From UBA3537 sp045561735 (lineage in GTDB: Bacteria; Bacteroidota; Bacteroidia; Flavobacteriales; Flavobacteriaceae), in NCBI GenBank assembly GCA_045561735.1, contig JBJKXC010000019.1, forward strand, positions 1 to 64,000: a DNA stretch of 64,000 bases, read 5' to 3'. This document shows positions 36,609 through 46,013 of the stretch, in pieces; within the stretch, counting starts at the first letter, position 1, and every line of letters starts with the position of its first letter. Below the pieces are notes generated by a model. The model had not been told where the DNA came from, made no database searches, and saw only the letters and a list, made by a program, of their open reading frames with translations. The position numbers and the translations under genes were made by a program.

Positions 36609-39600
36609 TTAATTAAGCTTAAAAAAAATATTTTGAGCTTCTAGTTCTGATAATAATTCTTGAGATATTTGAACCTTTTGTTTGCGACTTTTAAGCTCAA
36701 TTTTCAAACTTTCATCATCGTCATATACAACAAAGTTAAGCAGATGTTTGCCTTTATGCATGTTTAAAAGGTCTTGTATTTCATTAATTTTTTGTTCGTT
36801 TATGCCTTTGATATTAAGCTGAATCGATAGTTTCTTAGCATAAGCATCCATCACATCGTGCAACAATTGAAAGTTATTAAACTGTAGGCGTGGCTCAGCT
36901 TTTTTCCCAGTATCTCGGTTGATCCACCCTTCGCGAACCAAAGCACGAACATACACGAAATTATTCAACATTAAGAAATGTCTAAATTTAAGATATTCCT
37001 CGCCGAAAATTCTAAACTGATGGTTGTTTGTATAATCTTCAATGGTAAAACTTGCCCACCCTTTTCCTTGCCTACTGACGCGGTGTTCAATGTCGGTGAC
37101 AACACCACCAAAAGTGATTTCTTTGTTGATAAGTGGGGCCATATTTTGAAAAACACTCACGGTTGCATTGCAAAAGTTTTGCATTTCAATTTTAAAATCG
37201 TCAAGCGGGTGGCCTGAAATATAAATTCCAACTACTTCTTTTTCACGAGCCAACTTCTCCATAGTAGCCCAGGCATTACAAGGGGGTAGTTCAGGCTCGG
37301 GAAATTGAACTTCACTAGATTCACCAAACAAACTAACTTGTGCAGAATTTTGATTGTCTTGAAATCTATGGGCATATTTCAATGTTTTCTCTATAAAAGT
37401 AACCCCATCACCTTCATCATAAAAATATTGTGCGCGATGAGTGTTTGAAAAACAATCAAAACTCCCCGCATTGGCTAAATTTTCAAAAGCTTTCTTGTTG
37501 GCAGCACGCAAATCAATGCGTTTGGCAAGGTCAAAAATTGAGCGGTAAACCCCATTATTTTTGCGTTCTTCAACAATGGTTTTAACGGCACCATACCCAA
37601 CCCCTTTTATGGCCCCCATTCCAAAGCGAATGGCATTATCTTTATTGACTGAAAACTTATAATAACTTTCATTAATATCAGGGCCTAAAACATTCATTTT
37701 CATTCGCTTGGCCTCTTCCATAAAAAAGGTGACTTGTTTGATATCATTCATATTGTTGGACAGTACAGCCGCCATATATTCAGCAGGATAATGCGCTTTT
37801 AAATAGGCGGTTTGATAGGCAATCCATGCATAACATGTCGAATGAGATTTATTAAATGCATAGCTTGCAAATTTTTCCCAATCGGTCCAAATTTTTTCTA
37901 ATTTTTCAGAATCCAAGCCCTTGGAACTAGCTTGACTGATAAATTTAGGTTTCATTTTGTCCAATACAGCCCGCTGCTTTTTCCCCATGGCCTTTCGCAA
38001 AACATCGGCTTCACCCTTAGTGAAGTCAGCTAATTTTTGTGACAATAACATAACCTGCTCCTGATAGATGGTTATACCATAGGTTTCTTCAAGATATTCC
38101 TGCATTTCTGGAAGATCATAACTAATGGCTTCATCGCCATGTTTTCTTCTAATAAAACTTGGAATGTATTCCAAAGGCCCTGGGCGGTATAAGGCATTCA
38201 TAGCAATTAAATCTGCAAATGTTGAGGGCTTTAAATCCCGCATGTGCTTTTGCATTCCAGGAGATTCATATTGAAATATTCCCACCGTTTCACCCCGCTG
38301 AAACAATTCATAGGTGGGTGCATCATCCAGAGAAAAAGTTTCAGGATCCAGTATGATTCCGTGTTTGGCTTTGACAATCTTAACCGTATCTTTAATCAGT
38401 GTTAAAGTTTTAAGGCCTAAAAAGTCCATCTTTAAAAGTCCAGCGTCTTCCACAACAGCATTGTCAAATTGGGTGACATATAAGTCTGAATCTTTAGCGG
38501 TTGCAATTGGAACATAGTCAGTGATATCGCCTGGTGTAATGATCACACCACAAGCGTGGATACCAGTATTTCTAAGTGAGCCTTCCAAGACCTTGGCTTG
38601 ATTTACTGTTTCAGCTTCCAAATCATCACCTTCTGAAATGTTGAGCAATTGATTGACCAATTCCATATCTTCTGCTCTAAACTTTTGGCGTAGAGTTTTC
38701 TCTTCAACACCAAAAATCTTATTGAGTTTTGACATATTAGGTACCAACTTAGCAATGCGATCGGCATCACCCAATGGTAAGTCCAATACTCTCGCGGTAT
38801 CACGAATGGAGGACTTGGCAGCCATGGTGCCGTAAGTTATAATTTGGGCCACCTGATTGGATCCGTATTTATTAATGACGTAATCAATGACCTTTCCACG
38901 ACCTTCATCGTCAAAATCAATATCAATATCGGGCATACTGATTCGGTCTGGATTCAAAAAACGCTCAAAAAGTAAATTGTATTTAATGGGGTCTATATTT
39001 GTAATCCATAGGCAGTATGCAACAACAGATCCTGCTGCTGATCCTCTACCAGGTCCAACAGAAACACCTAAACTTCGAGCCTCTCGAATAAAATCTTCAA
39101 CAATTAGAAAATAACCAGGGTAGCCTGTTTTTTCTATAGTCTTTAGCTCAAAATCAATGCGTTCTTTAAGATCATCAGAGAGTGTTTTGTAACGTTTTTT
39201 AGCGCCTTCGTAGGTGAGATGACGCAGGTAAGCATTTTCACCATGTTTTAACCCTGATTTGGCGTCATCAGAGTTTATAAACTCTTTTGGAATATCAAAT
39301 TTTGGAAGCAATACATCTCTAGCAAGTTCGAAAGCTTCAATTTTATCTGAAATGGCCTGCATGTTGAGTATGGCCTCAGGTAAATCTTTAAACAGTTCCT
39401 TCATCGCCTCAGGACTTTTAAAATAATATTCCTGGTTGGGTAAGCCGTAGCGATAGCCACGACCGCGACCAACAGGCGTCGCCTGCTTTTCACCGTCTTT
39501 AACACACAACAAAATATCATGTGCGTTGGCTTCTGTTTGATCTATGTAATAGGTATTATTTGTTGCAACCAATGGTATGTTATGCTTTCGTGAAAATTGA

Positions 39601-40991
39601 ATCAATACAGGATTGACCCGATCTTCATCTTCTTGACCGTGGCGCATAAGCTCAATATAAAAATCTTCGCCAAACTGTGCTTTCCACCACAACAAGGCTT
39701 CTTCGGCCTGTTTCTCCCCAACATTCAAAACTTTTGAAGGCACTTCACCATATAAATTTCCAGACAAAACAATGAGGTCTTGCTTGTAGGTTTCTACAAT
39801 ATTTCGATCAATTCGAGGTAAGTAATAAAATCCATCTGTAAAGGCCAAAGAGGACATTTTTATCAAGTTCTGGTACCCCTTTTTATTTTTAGCTAAAAAC
39901 ACAATTTGATAGCCGTTGTCTTTTTGAGATTTGTTGCTGTGGTCGTCGCAAACAAAAAACTCACAACCAATAATGGGCTTAATGGGTTTTTGATCAAATT
40001 CCTCAGCTAAAGCCTCAGCATCTTTTTGGCGCTGTACCAAACTTTTGTTGTGGCTACGAATTTCCTTTACAAAATGAAAGGCGCCCATCATGTTGCCATG
40101 ATCCGTAAGCGCTACTGAAGTCATTCCAGCATCTGCAGTTGCCTTTACTAATTTTTTGATACTAATGGTGGATTGTAAAATCGAAAATTGGGAGTGGTTG
40201 TGTAAATGAACAACAGGAGCATCAGTCAATACAGCCGGCACGTCTGATATTTGGGTTATGTATTCACTAGCATCCGTCTTTTTATCAACCGTAGCCAATG
40301 CTGTAGTGGCCTTTTTTAAATTGATATGCTTCAACCCCAAAGGAGCAATTGTGTCCGGGTTTTGGGTTTGAAATTCTTGCAAGTAATCTGTATTTGCTTG
40401 AAGTTGTTCGGTTGAATAGGACCCTCTTCGCAACAATTCTAAAAAACAGCGTGTCGTAGCTTCGACATCCGCTGTTGCATTATGGGCTTCAGCAAAAGGG
40501 GTTTCGAATAAATATTGATGTAACTCGCTCAACGTTGGTAACTTAAACTTTCCACCACGCCCTCCAGGCAATTGACATAAGCTTGCGGTGGTCTCGGTGC
40601 AAGTATCCAAAACAGGGAGACTATTTAATGGCGTTACGACTTGCATTCGGTGGTATTCACAACCCATGATATTGAGATCAAAACCTACATTATGGCCCAC
40701 TACAAATTTAGCCTTGTCAAGCGCTTCATTAAATTTTTCAAGAACTGAAATAAGAGGAACTCCTTCAGAAGCCGCCAAGGCTGTTGAAATACCATGAATT
40801 TTTTCGGCATCAAATGGGATATTAAAACCATCAGGGCGAATTAGAAAATCACAATGCTCCATGCAAACCCCATGATCGTCATGTAATTGCCAAGCGATTT
40901 GGACACATCGCGGCCAATTATCCGTGTCTGAAACAGGAGCATTCCAACGCTTGGGAAGGCCTGTAGTTTCGGTATCAAAAATCAAATACAT
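36609..40991 (-). CDS. dnaE: DNA polymerase III alpha subunit with N-terminal proofreading exonuclease
   Basis: A 1460-residue replicative polymerase. Residues 1-190 form a DnaQ-like exonuclease: Asp6 and Glu8 in FDTETTG, then VVGHNVGFDLN and AHNATADVEAT. A PHP domain starts near residue 255 (VVHLHNHSQFSILQS, ALTDHGNMMGAFHF). The polymerase core has PGRGSAAGSVVAY and the catalytic Asp pair in ISMPDIDIDFDDEGRGK. Thumb/fingers motifs include NALYRPGPLEYIP and YAFNKSHSTCYAWIAYQTAYLK. An OB-fold region lies near the C-terminus (about 1280-1380). The fusion of exonuclease to DnaE is a known arrangement in flavobacteria, whereas E. coli uses a separate DnaQ. A 241-base AT-rich region lies upstream and holds no gene I can support. 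Confidence 0.96.
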   Translation of the reverse strand: MYLIFDTETTGLPKRWNAPVSDTDNWPRCVQIAWQLHDDHGVCMEHCDFLIRPDGFNIPFDAEKIHGISTALAASEGVPLISVLEKFNEALDKAKFVVGHNVGFDLNIMGCEYHRMQVVTPLNSLPVLDTCTETTASLCQLPGGRGGKFKLPTLSELHQYLFETPFAEAHNATADVEATTRCFLELLRRGSYSTEQLQANTDYLQEFQTQNPDTIAPLGLKHINLKKATTALATVDKKTDASEYITQISDVPAVLTDAPVVHLHNHSQFSILQSTISIKKLVKATADAGMTSVALTDHGNMMGAFHFVKEIRSHNKSLVQRQKDAEALAEEFDQKPIKPIIGCEFFVCDDHSNKSQKDNGYQIVFLAKNKKGYQNLIKMSSLAFTDGFYYLPRIDRNIVETYKQDLIVLSGNLYGEVPSKVLNVGEKQAEEALLWWKAQFGEDFYIELMRHGQEDEDRVNPVLIQFSRKHNIPLVATNNTYYIDQTEANAHDILLCVKDGEKQATPVGRGRGYRYGLPNQEYYFKSPEAMKELFKDLPEAILNMQAISDKIEAFELARDVLLPKFDIPKEFINSDDAKSGLKHGENAYLRHLTYEGAKKRYKTLSDDLKERIDFELKTIEKTGYPGYFLIVEDFIREARSLGVSVGPGRGSAAGSVVAYCLWITNIDPIKYNLLFERFLNPDRISMPDIDIDFDDEGRGKVIDYVINKYGSNQVAQIITYGTMAAKSSIRDTARVLDLPLGDADRIAKLVPNMSKLNKIFGVEEKTLRQKFRAEDMELVNQLLNISEGDDLEAETVNQAKVLEGSLRNTGIHACGVIITPGDITDYVPIATAKDSDLYVTQFDNAVVEDAGLLKMDFLGLKTLTLIKDTVKIVKAKHGIILDPETFSLDDAPTYELFQRGETVGIFQYESPGMQKHMRDLKPSTFADLIAMNALYRPGPLEYIPSFIRRKHGDEAISYDLPEMQEYLEETYGITIYQEQVMLLSQKLADFTKGEADVLRKAMGKKQRAVLDKMKPKFISQASSKGLDSEKLEKIWTDWEKFASYAFNKSHSTCYAWIAYQTAYLKAHYPAEYMAAVLSNNMNDIKQVTFFMEEAKRMKMNVLGPDINESYYKFSVNKDNAIRFGMGAIKGVGYGAVKTIVEERKNNGVYRSIFDLAKRIDLRAANKKAFENLANAGSFDCFSNTHRAQYFYDEGDGVTFIEKTLKYAHRFQDNQNSAQVSLFGESSEVQFPEPELPPCNAWATMEKLAREKEVVGIYISGHPLDDFKIEMQNFCNATVSVFQNMAPLINKEITFGGVVTDIEHRVSRQGKGWASFTIEDYTNNHQFRIFGEEYLKFRHFLMLNNFVYVRALVREGWINRDTGKKAEPRLQFNNFQLLHDVMDAYAKKLSIQLNIKGINEQKINEIQDLLNMHKGKHLLNFVVYDDDESLKIELKSRKQKVQISQELLSELEAQNIFFKLN

Positions 40992-41232
40992 TGCTAAAAT
41001 CTGTGCTTAAACTAGAATTCTAAATATAAAATTATTTTAGATTTAAGACTGTTATTTTTTGAGTGATTTATGAACAAAATACAATATAAAAAGTTGCATT
41101 ACATCATTATTAATTATTTAGAATTCTAATTATCAATAAGCTAAAAAAAATAATTATAAACCCAGAAAAGACTATTACTATTAAGTGAGAAAAAAACTTT
41201 TATAAACAAAAAAGGGTGTAGTGGTGTGGGAT

Positions 41233-41703
41233 CTATAACTGAGTGAAGGGCAAATTGTAAAATATACCCTCTGAAAAATTCATATATTTAGTGCCAGAGT
41301 CGTCATAGGAATTAAAATAAAAAGTACCTGTTATGGTCTTATTATCCTCGTTTATAGATTCAATAGTAACTTGACCATCGCTTAAATATACAGGATATTC
41401 ATCGCCGTTATTTTGAGTGGAATAGGTTGTGTTAACTTCCGTATAGGTAACAGTTGCAAGTTTACCTTTTCCTAGTTCATAAGAACCAATATTAGCAACA
41501 GGTAAGCTAATGACCATACTGCCATAGCCGTCGCTACCAGAAATATTCAAAATTCCAGTACTTTGAATAGTGGCAGTACGTGCTGTCGAACGCCAAACAT
41601 AATCACCATGACGAAGGCCTTGAAATGTGGGGTTACTGGATTTAATTTCGTCTTGACAACCAATTAAAGAAAAAACGGCAAAAGATAAAAGAAGATATCT
41701 CAT
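41233..41703 (-). CDS. Lipoprotein, DUF6252-like
   Basis: A 156-residue protein with a clear lipoprotein signal (LLLSFAVFSLIGCQDE, Cys at residue 16). It is followed by a beta-rich domain with the pattern GLRHGDYVWRS, ISLPVANIGSYELG, VTIESINEDNKTITGTFYF and FSEGIFYNLPF. That pattern resembles DUF6252 proteins, which I assign from memory of the motif order only. Function unknown. It is single and not obviously co-transcribed with dnaE, which lies 241 bases downstream. Confidence 0.72.
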   Translation of the reverse strand: MRYLLLSFAVFSLIGCQDEIKSSNPTFQGLRHGDYVWRSTARTATIQSTGILNISGSDGYGSMVISLPVANIGSYELGKGKLATVTYTEVNTTYSTQNNGDEYPVYLSDGQVTIESINEDNKTITGTFYFNSYDDSGTKYMNFSEGIFYNLPFTQL

Positions 41704-41794
41704 ATATTACTAAAAAGGAATTAAAATTTTAGTCCTTGTAAACACTTCAAAAATATAAAAAATAAATGAATGTTTTAGTATTGAAAAAATATAC

Positions 41795-41802
41795 TATATT
41801 TG
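41795..41802 (+). promoter_or_regulatory. -7 box of the rpsP operon (TATATTTG)
   Basis: Perfect TAnnTTTG, 44 bases upstream of the rpsP start. At the -33 position only TGTTTT-like sequence is found rather than TTTG. Confidence 0.65.
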
Positions 41803-41846
41803 CCGCTCATTAATAATCAAGGTCGAGAACCTTACAAATTAATTTT

Positions 41847-42359
41847 ATGCCTGTAAAACTAAGATTACAAAGACACGGAAAAAAAGGAAAACCATTTTAT
41901 TGGATTGTTGCGGCAGATGCCCGCTCCAAAAGAGATGGTCGCTTTCTTGAAAAATTAGGGTCTTACAACCCAAACGTCAATCCTGCACAAATAGAAATCA
42001 ATGTCGATAGCGCTGTGCGTTGGTTAGAAAATGGCGCTCAGCCAACTGACACAACACGTGCTATTTTATCACACGAAGGTGTTTTGTTGAAAAAACATTT
42101 GGCGGGAGGCGTTAAAAAAGGGGCTTTCACAGAAGAACAAGCTGAGGAGAAGTTCCAAGCTTGGATGACTGAGAAACTATCTAAAATCGACTCGAAAAAA
42201 TCGGACATTCAAAAAGCTAAAGAAGCAGAAGCAGCAAAAGCGCTTGCCGCTGAAAAAGCAGCTAACGATGCACGAATCGCCGCTGCAGTACCGGTCCCAG
42301 AAGTAACAACTGAAGAAGCACCTTCTGAAACTGCAGAAGCTTCTGAAGAAGAAGAATAA
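41847..42359 (+). CDS. rpsP: 30S ribosomal protein S16 with extended C-terminal tail
   Basis: A small-subunit assembly protein. The conserved S16 core occupies residues 1-80 (MPVKLRLQRHGKKGKPFYWIV, ADARSKRDGRFLEKLGSYNP, WLENGAQPTDT). About 90 extra residues follow: a Lys/Glu region and then an Ala/Glu/Pro-rich acidic tail (VPEVTTEEAPSETAEASEEEE). S16 in most bacteria stops near residue 80-90; long low-complexity tails are usual in Bacteroidota. rimM follows after a strong hairpin terminator that could reduce read-through. Confidence 0.96.
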   Translation: MPVKLRLQRHGKKGKPFYWIVAADARSKRDGRFLEKLGSYNPNVNPAQIEINVDSAVRWLENGAQPTDTTRAILSHEGVLLKKHLAGGVKKGAFTEEQAEEKFQAWMTEKLSKIDSKKSDIQKAKEAEAAKALAAEKAANDARIAAAVPVPEVTTEEAPSETAEASEEEE

Positions 42360-42381
42360 AACTATTTATTTTTATATCTTT

Positions 42382-42409
42382 AAACCTGACTTTTGTCAGG
42401 TTTTTTTTT
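42382..42409 (+). terminator. Strong terminator/attenuator between rpsP and rimM
   Basis: AAACCTGAC-TTTT-GTCAGGTTT forms a 9-bp perfect stem, and the T tract (nine T including the end of the stem) ends only eight bases before the rimM ATG. It probably limits transcription of rimM and trmN relative to rpsP. Confidence 0.85.
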
Positions 42410-42417
42410 GATATTTT

Positions 42418-42945
42418 ATGAAGAAAGAAGAGTGTTTTTACCTCGGTAAAATTGTAAAAAAGTACAGCTTTAAAGGGGAACTTTTAGCAAAGCTGGATAC
42501 TGATCAGCCTCAGTTATACGAAAATATTGAAGCGCTCTTTTTAGACATCAACAACCGATTGATTCCTTATTTTGTAATGACGTCAAGGCTTCACAAGTCC
42601 AATTTATTGCGTTTAAAATTAGAAGATGTGAACACAGAGTCGGATGCGGATGAATTGCTAAGAAAAGAAGTTTACCTCCCGCTTGATCTACTTCCAAAAT
42701 TAGATGGAAAAGCCTTCTACTACCACGAGGTCACAGGGTTTGAAATATGGGAAAAGTCATTTGGAAAAGTAGGCGTTTTAAAGGGGGTCAATGACCAGTC
42801 TGCACAAGCATTGTTCGAGATTGAAAGAAATGGTCACGAAATTTTAATTCCAATTCACGATGAATTTATAATAAATATTGACCGGGACAAGAAAATAATT
42901 ACTGTCAAGACGCCGCCTGGGCTTATTGATTTGTACATTAAGTAA
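42418..42945 (+). CDS. rimM: Ribosome maturation factor RimM
   Basis: A 175-residue 16S rRNA-processing/30S assembly factor that binds S19. The N-terminal RimM domain begins CFYLGKIVKKYSFKGELLAKLDTD. The PRC-barrel-like C-terminal half contains AFYYHEVTGFEIWEKSFGKVGVLKGV and ILIPIHDEFIINID, then KIITVKTPPGLIDLY, the family's closing motif. It follows rpsP, the classic pairing. Its ATG lies eight bases after a terminator T tract, and no TAnnTTTG box fits between hairpin and start. Expression therefore probably depends on read-through from rpsP. The stop overlaps trmN by one base (TAATG). Confidence 0.95.
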   Translation: MKKEECFYLGKIVKKYSFKGELLAKLDTDQPQLYENIEALFLDINNRLIPYFVMTSRLHKSNLLRLKLEDVNTESDADELLRKEVYLPLDLLPKLDGKAFYYHEVTGFEIWEKSFGKVGVLKGVNDQSAQALFEIERNGHEILIPIHDEFIINIDRDKKIITVKTPPGLIDLYIK

Positions 42946-43661
42946 TGGTTTTGGAAGCATTTCAATTCAAACAATTTAGTGTTGCACACGACCGCTGTGC
43001 CATGAAAGTAGGAACAGATGCTGTTTTACTCGGGGCATGGGCGCCTGTAAACCCCACAACAAAATCAATATTAGACATTGGAGCAGGCTCTGGAATTTTA
43101 GCACTCATGCTTGCGCAACGTAGCAATGCAAACCTTATTGATGGATTGGAAATTGATGTGGAAGCATACGAACAGTGTGTGACAAATTTTGAAGAATCTT
43201 CTTGGGTAGATCGCTTGTTTTGCTACCATGCCAGTCTAAAAGAATATACCAATGAAATGGATATAAAATATGACTTCATCATTTCCAATCCTCCATTTTA
43301 CAACGAGACTTACACTACCAACGATAAAAGCAGAAATACGGCCCGTTTTGAAGCGGCGATGCCCTTTAATGAACTGCTTAAATCCGTAAGAAAATTACTG
43401 TCCAAAAATGGAAAATTTTGTGTTGTAGTACCATTCGAATCAGAAGATAAACTTGTTGAGGTGGGAAAAGAAAATACCCTTTTTTGTGATAAAATACTCA
43501 GAGTACGGGGAAAGAAAAACAGTGTTATAAAACGGAGTTTGATGGCGTTTTCATTTGAGAAAAATCCTATAAAAGTAAAAGAAATATACCTCGAAGTAAA
43601 ACGCCACGTATATAGCAAAGATTTCATTAATTTAACAAAAGAATTTTATTTAAAATTCTAA
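42945..43661 (+). CDS. trmN: tRNA1(Val) A37 N6-methyltransferase (TrmN6/YfiC family)
   Basis: A 238-residue SAM-dependent methyltransferase. Motif I is SILDIGAGSGILALMLAQR (about residues 43-61). The amino-methyltransferase catalytic motif is ISNPPFYNE (about 110-118). The N-terminus FQFKQFSVAHDRCAMKVGTDAVLLGAW is diagnostic of the YfiC group, which methylates A37 of tRNA1-Val. The start overlaps the rimM stop, so this is a translation-coupled pair of RNA-maturation genes. The C-terminal 60 residues (KEIYLEVKRHVYSKDFINLTKEFY) match the family end. Target specificity is inferred from family. Confidence 0.88.
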   Translation: MVLEAFQFKQFSVAHDRCAMKVGTDAVLLGAWAPVNPTTKSILDIGAGSGILALMLAQRSNANLIDGLEIDVEAYEQCVTNFEESSWVDRLFCYHASLKEYTNEMDIKYDFIISNPPFYNETYTTNDKSRNTARFEAAMPFNELLKSVRKLLSKNGKFCVVVPFESEDKLVEVGKENTLFCDKILRVRGKKNSVIKRSLMAFSFEKNPIKVKEIYLEVKRHVYSKDFINLTKEFYLKF

Positions 43662-43668
43662 GATTCAG

Positions 43669-43688
43669 TAAATTTGTAAGTAAATTTG
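43669..43688 (+). promoter_or_regulatory. Two direct TAAATTTG boxes upstream of gcdH
   Basis: TAAATTTG occurs at 43669-43676 and again at 43681-43688. Both fit TAnnTTTG, but neither has a well-placed -33 TTTG. The gene starts 67 bases after the second. Confidence 0.35.
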
Positions 43689-43754
43689 TTTGATTAAAGA
43701 GCCTATTTAGTTGTTGTTTCAGCTACTCTTTAAAATGACCTAAACATTTCATTT

Positions 43755-44933
43755 ATGAAGCCAGATGTATTTGAAGCACCCGATTACTACAATCTAGACG
43801 ATTTATTAAGTGAAGAGCACAAACTTGTGAGGGAAGCGGCTAGGGATTGGGTCAAAAGAGACGTGACTCCAATTATTGAAACTTATGCCCAAAAAGCAGA
43901 ATTTCCAAAACAAATTCTCAGTGGTCTGGCAGAAATAGGTGCTTTTGGACCCTACATCCCAGAAAAATATGGAGGGGCGGGATTGGATCAAATTGCTTAT
44001 GGCTTGATCATGCAAGAAATTGAACGAGGTGATTCAGGTGTGAGAAGTACAGCTTCCGTACAGTCATCTCTGGTCATGTATCCCATTTGGAAATACGGCA
44101 ATGAAGCTCAACGTCAAAAATACTTACCAAAATTGGCCTCCGGTGAATTTATGGGTGCCTTTGGACTCACTGAGCCTGACCACGGTAGTAATCCAGGCGG
44201 AATGACCACTAACTTTAAGGACATGGGCGATCATTTTTTACTGAATGGTGCCAAACTATGGATTTCGAACGCGCCATTTTGTGACATTGCAGTTGTTTGG
44301 GCAAAAAATGAAGAAGGGCGCATTCATGGCCTTATTGTAGAGCGCTATATGGAAGGGTTTTCAACTCCTGAAACCCATAACAAATGGTCGCTCAGAGCCA
44401 GTGCTACAGGAGAACTTATTTTTCAAGACGTTAAAGTTCCTAAAGAAAATATTTTACCCAATAAAAGTGGGTTGAGTGCTCCACTTGGATGTTTAGATTC
44501 TGCACGTTACGGTATAGCTTGGGGTGCTATTGGCGCTGCCATGGATTGTTACGATACAGCCTTGCGTTATGCTAAAGAACGCATTCAATTTGGAAAGCCC
44601 ATAGCAGGATTCCAATTGCAACAAAAGAAATTGGCGGAAATGATTACGGAAATTACAAAGGCACAGTTATTAGCTTTGAGACTGGGGCAACTCAAAAATG
44701 AAAATAATGCTAGTACGGCTCAAATATCCATGGCGAAAAGAAACAATGTTGAAATGGCCTTGAAAATTGCCCGTGAGGCACGTCAAATTCTGGGGGGTAT
44801 GGGAATTACTGGTGAGTACAGTATCATGCGCCATATGATGAATTTGGAAAGCGTAGTGACCTATGAAGGGACGCACGACATTCATTTGCTAATTACAGGA
44901 CTTGACATCACAGGGTTAAATGCCTTTAAATAA
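43755..44933 (+). CDS. gcdH: Acyl-CoA dehydrogenase, glutaryl-CoA dehydrogenase type
   Basis: A 392-residue FAD enzyme that would oxidise and decarboxylate glutaryl-CoA to crotonyl-CoA in lysine/tryptophan breakdown. FAD/substrate motifs are GAFGLTEPDHGSNPGGM (about 135-151), LWISNAPFCDIAVVWAK and SLRASATGELIFQDVKVP. The catalytic base is Glu371 in TYEGTHDIHLL. The Glu-Gly-Thr-His-Asp-Ile-His run and the PDHGSNPG turn point to the glutaryl-CoA rather than the medium-chain group. The gene's last 14 bases are shared with the start of the GDSL lipoprotein gene in another frame, so the two are co-transcribed. Substrate is a family inference. Confidence 0.88.
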   Translation: MKPDVFEAPDYYNLDDLLSEEHKLVREAARDWVKRDVTPIIETYAQKAEFPKQILSGLAEIGAFGPYIPEKYGGAGLDQIAYGLIMQEIERGDSGVRSTASVQSSLVMYPIWKYGNEAQRQKYLPKLASGEFMGAFGLTEPDHGSNPGGMTTNFKDMGDHFLLNGAKLWISNAPFCDIAVVWAKNEEGRIHGLIVERYMEGFSTPETHNKWSLRASATGELIFQDVKVPKENILPNKSGLSAPLGCLDSARYGIAWGAIGAAMDCYDTALRYAKERIQFGKPIAGFQLQQKKLAEMITEITKAQLLALRLGQLKNENNASTAQISMAKRNNVEMALKIAREARQILGGMGITGEYSIMRHMMNLESVVTYEGTHDIHLLITGLDITGLNAFK

Positions 44934-45678
44934 AACTTCCTTAATTTATTGTGTTGGGACATTGCTCTCAACTGCGCTATTATTGAGCTGCGACAACAAA
45001 ACTGGATTTGGTTACTCAAACACTCAGAGTGATGTTACTTTTGATATATTAGAAGACCTAAATCCCCCTGAAAACTTTAAAATTTTGGCGTTGGGAGACA
45101 GCTATACCATTGGTCAAAGTGTCTGCACAAGCTGCCGTTTTCCAGAGCAACTCAAAGATAGCTTGATTGTAAATCTTGACCCACAAGATACTTTTTCATT
45201 AGAAATCATTGCGCAAACAGGTTGGACAACAACCAATCTCATTTCGGCAGTCGAAACATCGAATCCTTCTTCTGACCATAATTTAGTGACACTATTAATA
45301 GGTGTAAACAATCAATACCAAGGCAAGCCATTTGCATTGTATGAAACAGAGTTTATAACATTGGTAAACACTGCCATTACGCTGGCTGATGATGATCCGT
45401 CTAATCTCATTGTAGTTTCAATACCTGATTATGCGTATACACCTTTTGGTCAAAACTACAATCCAGAATACATAAGTCAACAGTTGGACGCTTACAACCT
45501 TTACGCTCAAAATTATTGTCAAGACAACGGCTTATCATATATTTATATTACTGACATTACACGTCAAGGTATTGTAAATCCAGAACTAGTTGCCAGTGAC
45601 AATTTACATCCATCTGGTCTGGCATATTCAAAATTTGTGGAGCGAATTTTACCTTTGGCAATAGAAAAATTAGACTAA
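44920..45678 (+). CDS. SGNH/GDSL-type hydrolase lipoprotein
   Basis: A 252-residue exported esterase-like protein. The lipoprotein signal is LLSTALLLSC (Cys at about residue 24). Block I is ILALGDSYTIG with Ser at about residue 61. Block III is VTLLIGVNNQYQG, with Gly and Asn for the oxyanion hole. Block V is SDNLHPSGLAYSKF with Asp and His. All catalytic blocks are present, so it is probably active, perhaps removing acetyl groups from glycans at the cell surface; the substrate is not determinable. It overlaps gcdH by 14 bases, and its stop lies only two bases from the stop of the convergent ferredoxin gene, so no separate terminator exists. Confidence 0.85.
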   Translation: MPLNKTSLIYCVGTLLSTALLLSCDNKTGFGYSNTQSDVTFDILEDLNPPENFKILALGDSYTIGQSVCTSCRFPEQLKDSLIVNLDPQDTFSLEIIAQTGWTTTNLISAVETSNPSSDHNLVTLLIGVNNQYQGKPFALYETEFITLVNTAITLADDDPSNLIVVSIPDYAYTPFGQNYNPEYISQQLDAYNLYAQNYCQDNGLSYIYITDITRQGIVNPELVASDNLHPSGLAYSKFVERILPLAIEKLD

Positions 45679-45680
45679 AT

Positions 45681-46013
45681 TCATTCTTCTGGAGCTAGCT
45701 CAACTTCTAAGCCTTCCATTTGATTATTGATTTGAATTTGACAACCTAAACGGCTGTTGGAATGAACGTTGAGTGCCTCGCTGAGAATTGCTTCTTCATC
45801 AGCTGTTTTTTCGGGGAGTTGATGTGAACTGTGCACATAACATTGACAAGAAGCACACATGGCCATACCACCGCAAATCCCGATGGTACCATCTGGAACA
45901 AGCTCGAACAAACGAACAACCTCCATAAGATTTAGGGCCATATCTGTTGGTGCATTAATGGTGTGTATGACACCTAAGCGATCGGTAATTTTTATAGAGA
46001 TATCCAAAGACAT
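45681..46013 (-). CDS. [2Fe-2S] ferredoxin
   Basis: A 110-residue adrenodoxin/ISC-type ferredoxin. Cluster ligands are GICGGMAMCASCQCYV (Cys at about 43, 49 and 52) and the fourth Cys in SNSRLGCQIQI (about 91). The loop and the DEEAIL segment are typical of the ISC ferredoxin (Fdx) family, which passes electrons to Fe-S cluster assembly. It is the last gene of the Mrp-NifU-reductase run and overlaps the reductase stop by one base (TGATG), so the adjacent flavoprotein is its likely reductase. Convergent with the GDSL gene, two bases apart. Confidence 0.92.
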   Translation of the reverse strand: MSLDISIKITDRLGVIHTINAPTDMALNLMEVVRLFELVPDGTIGICGGMAMCASCQCYVHSSHQLPEKTADEEAILSEALNVHSNSRLGCQIQINNQMEGLEVELAPEE

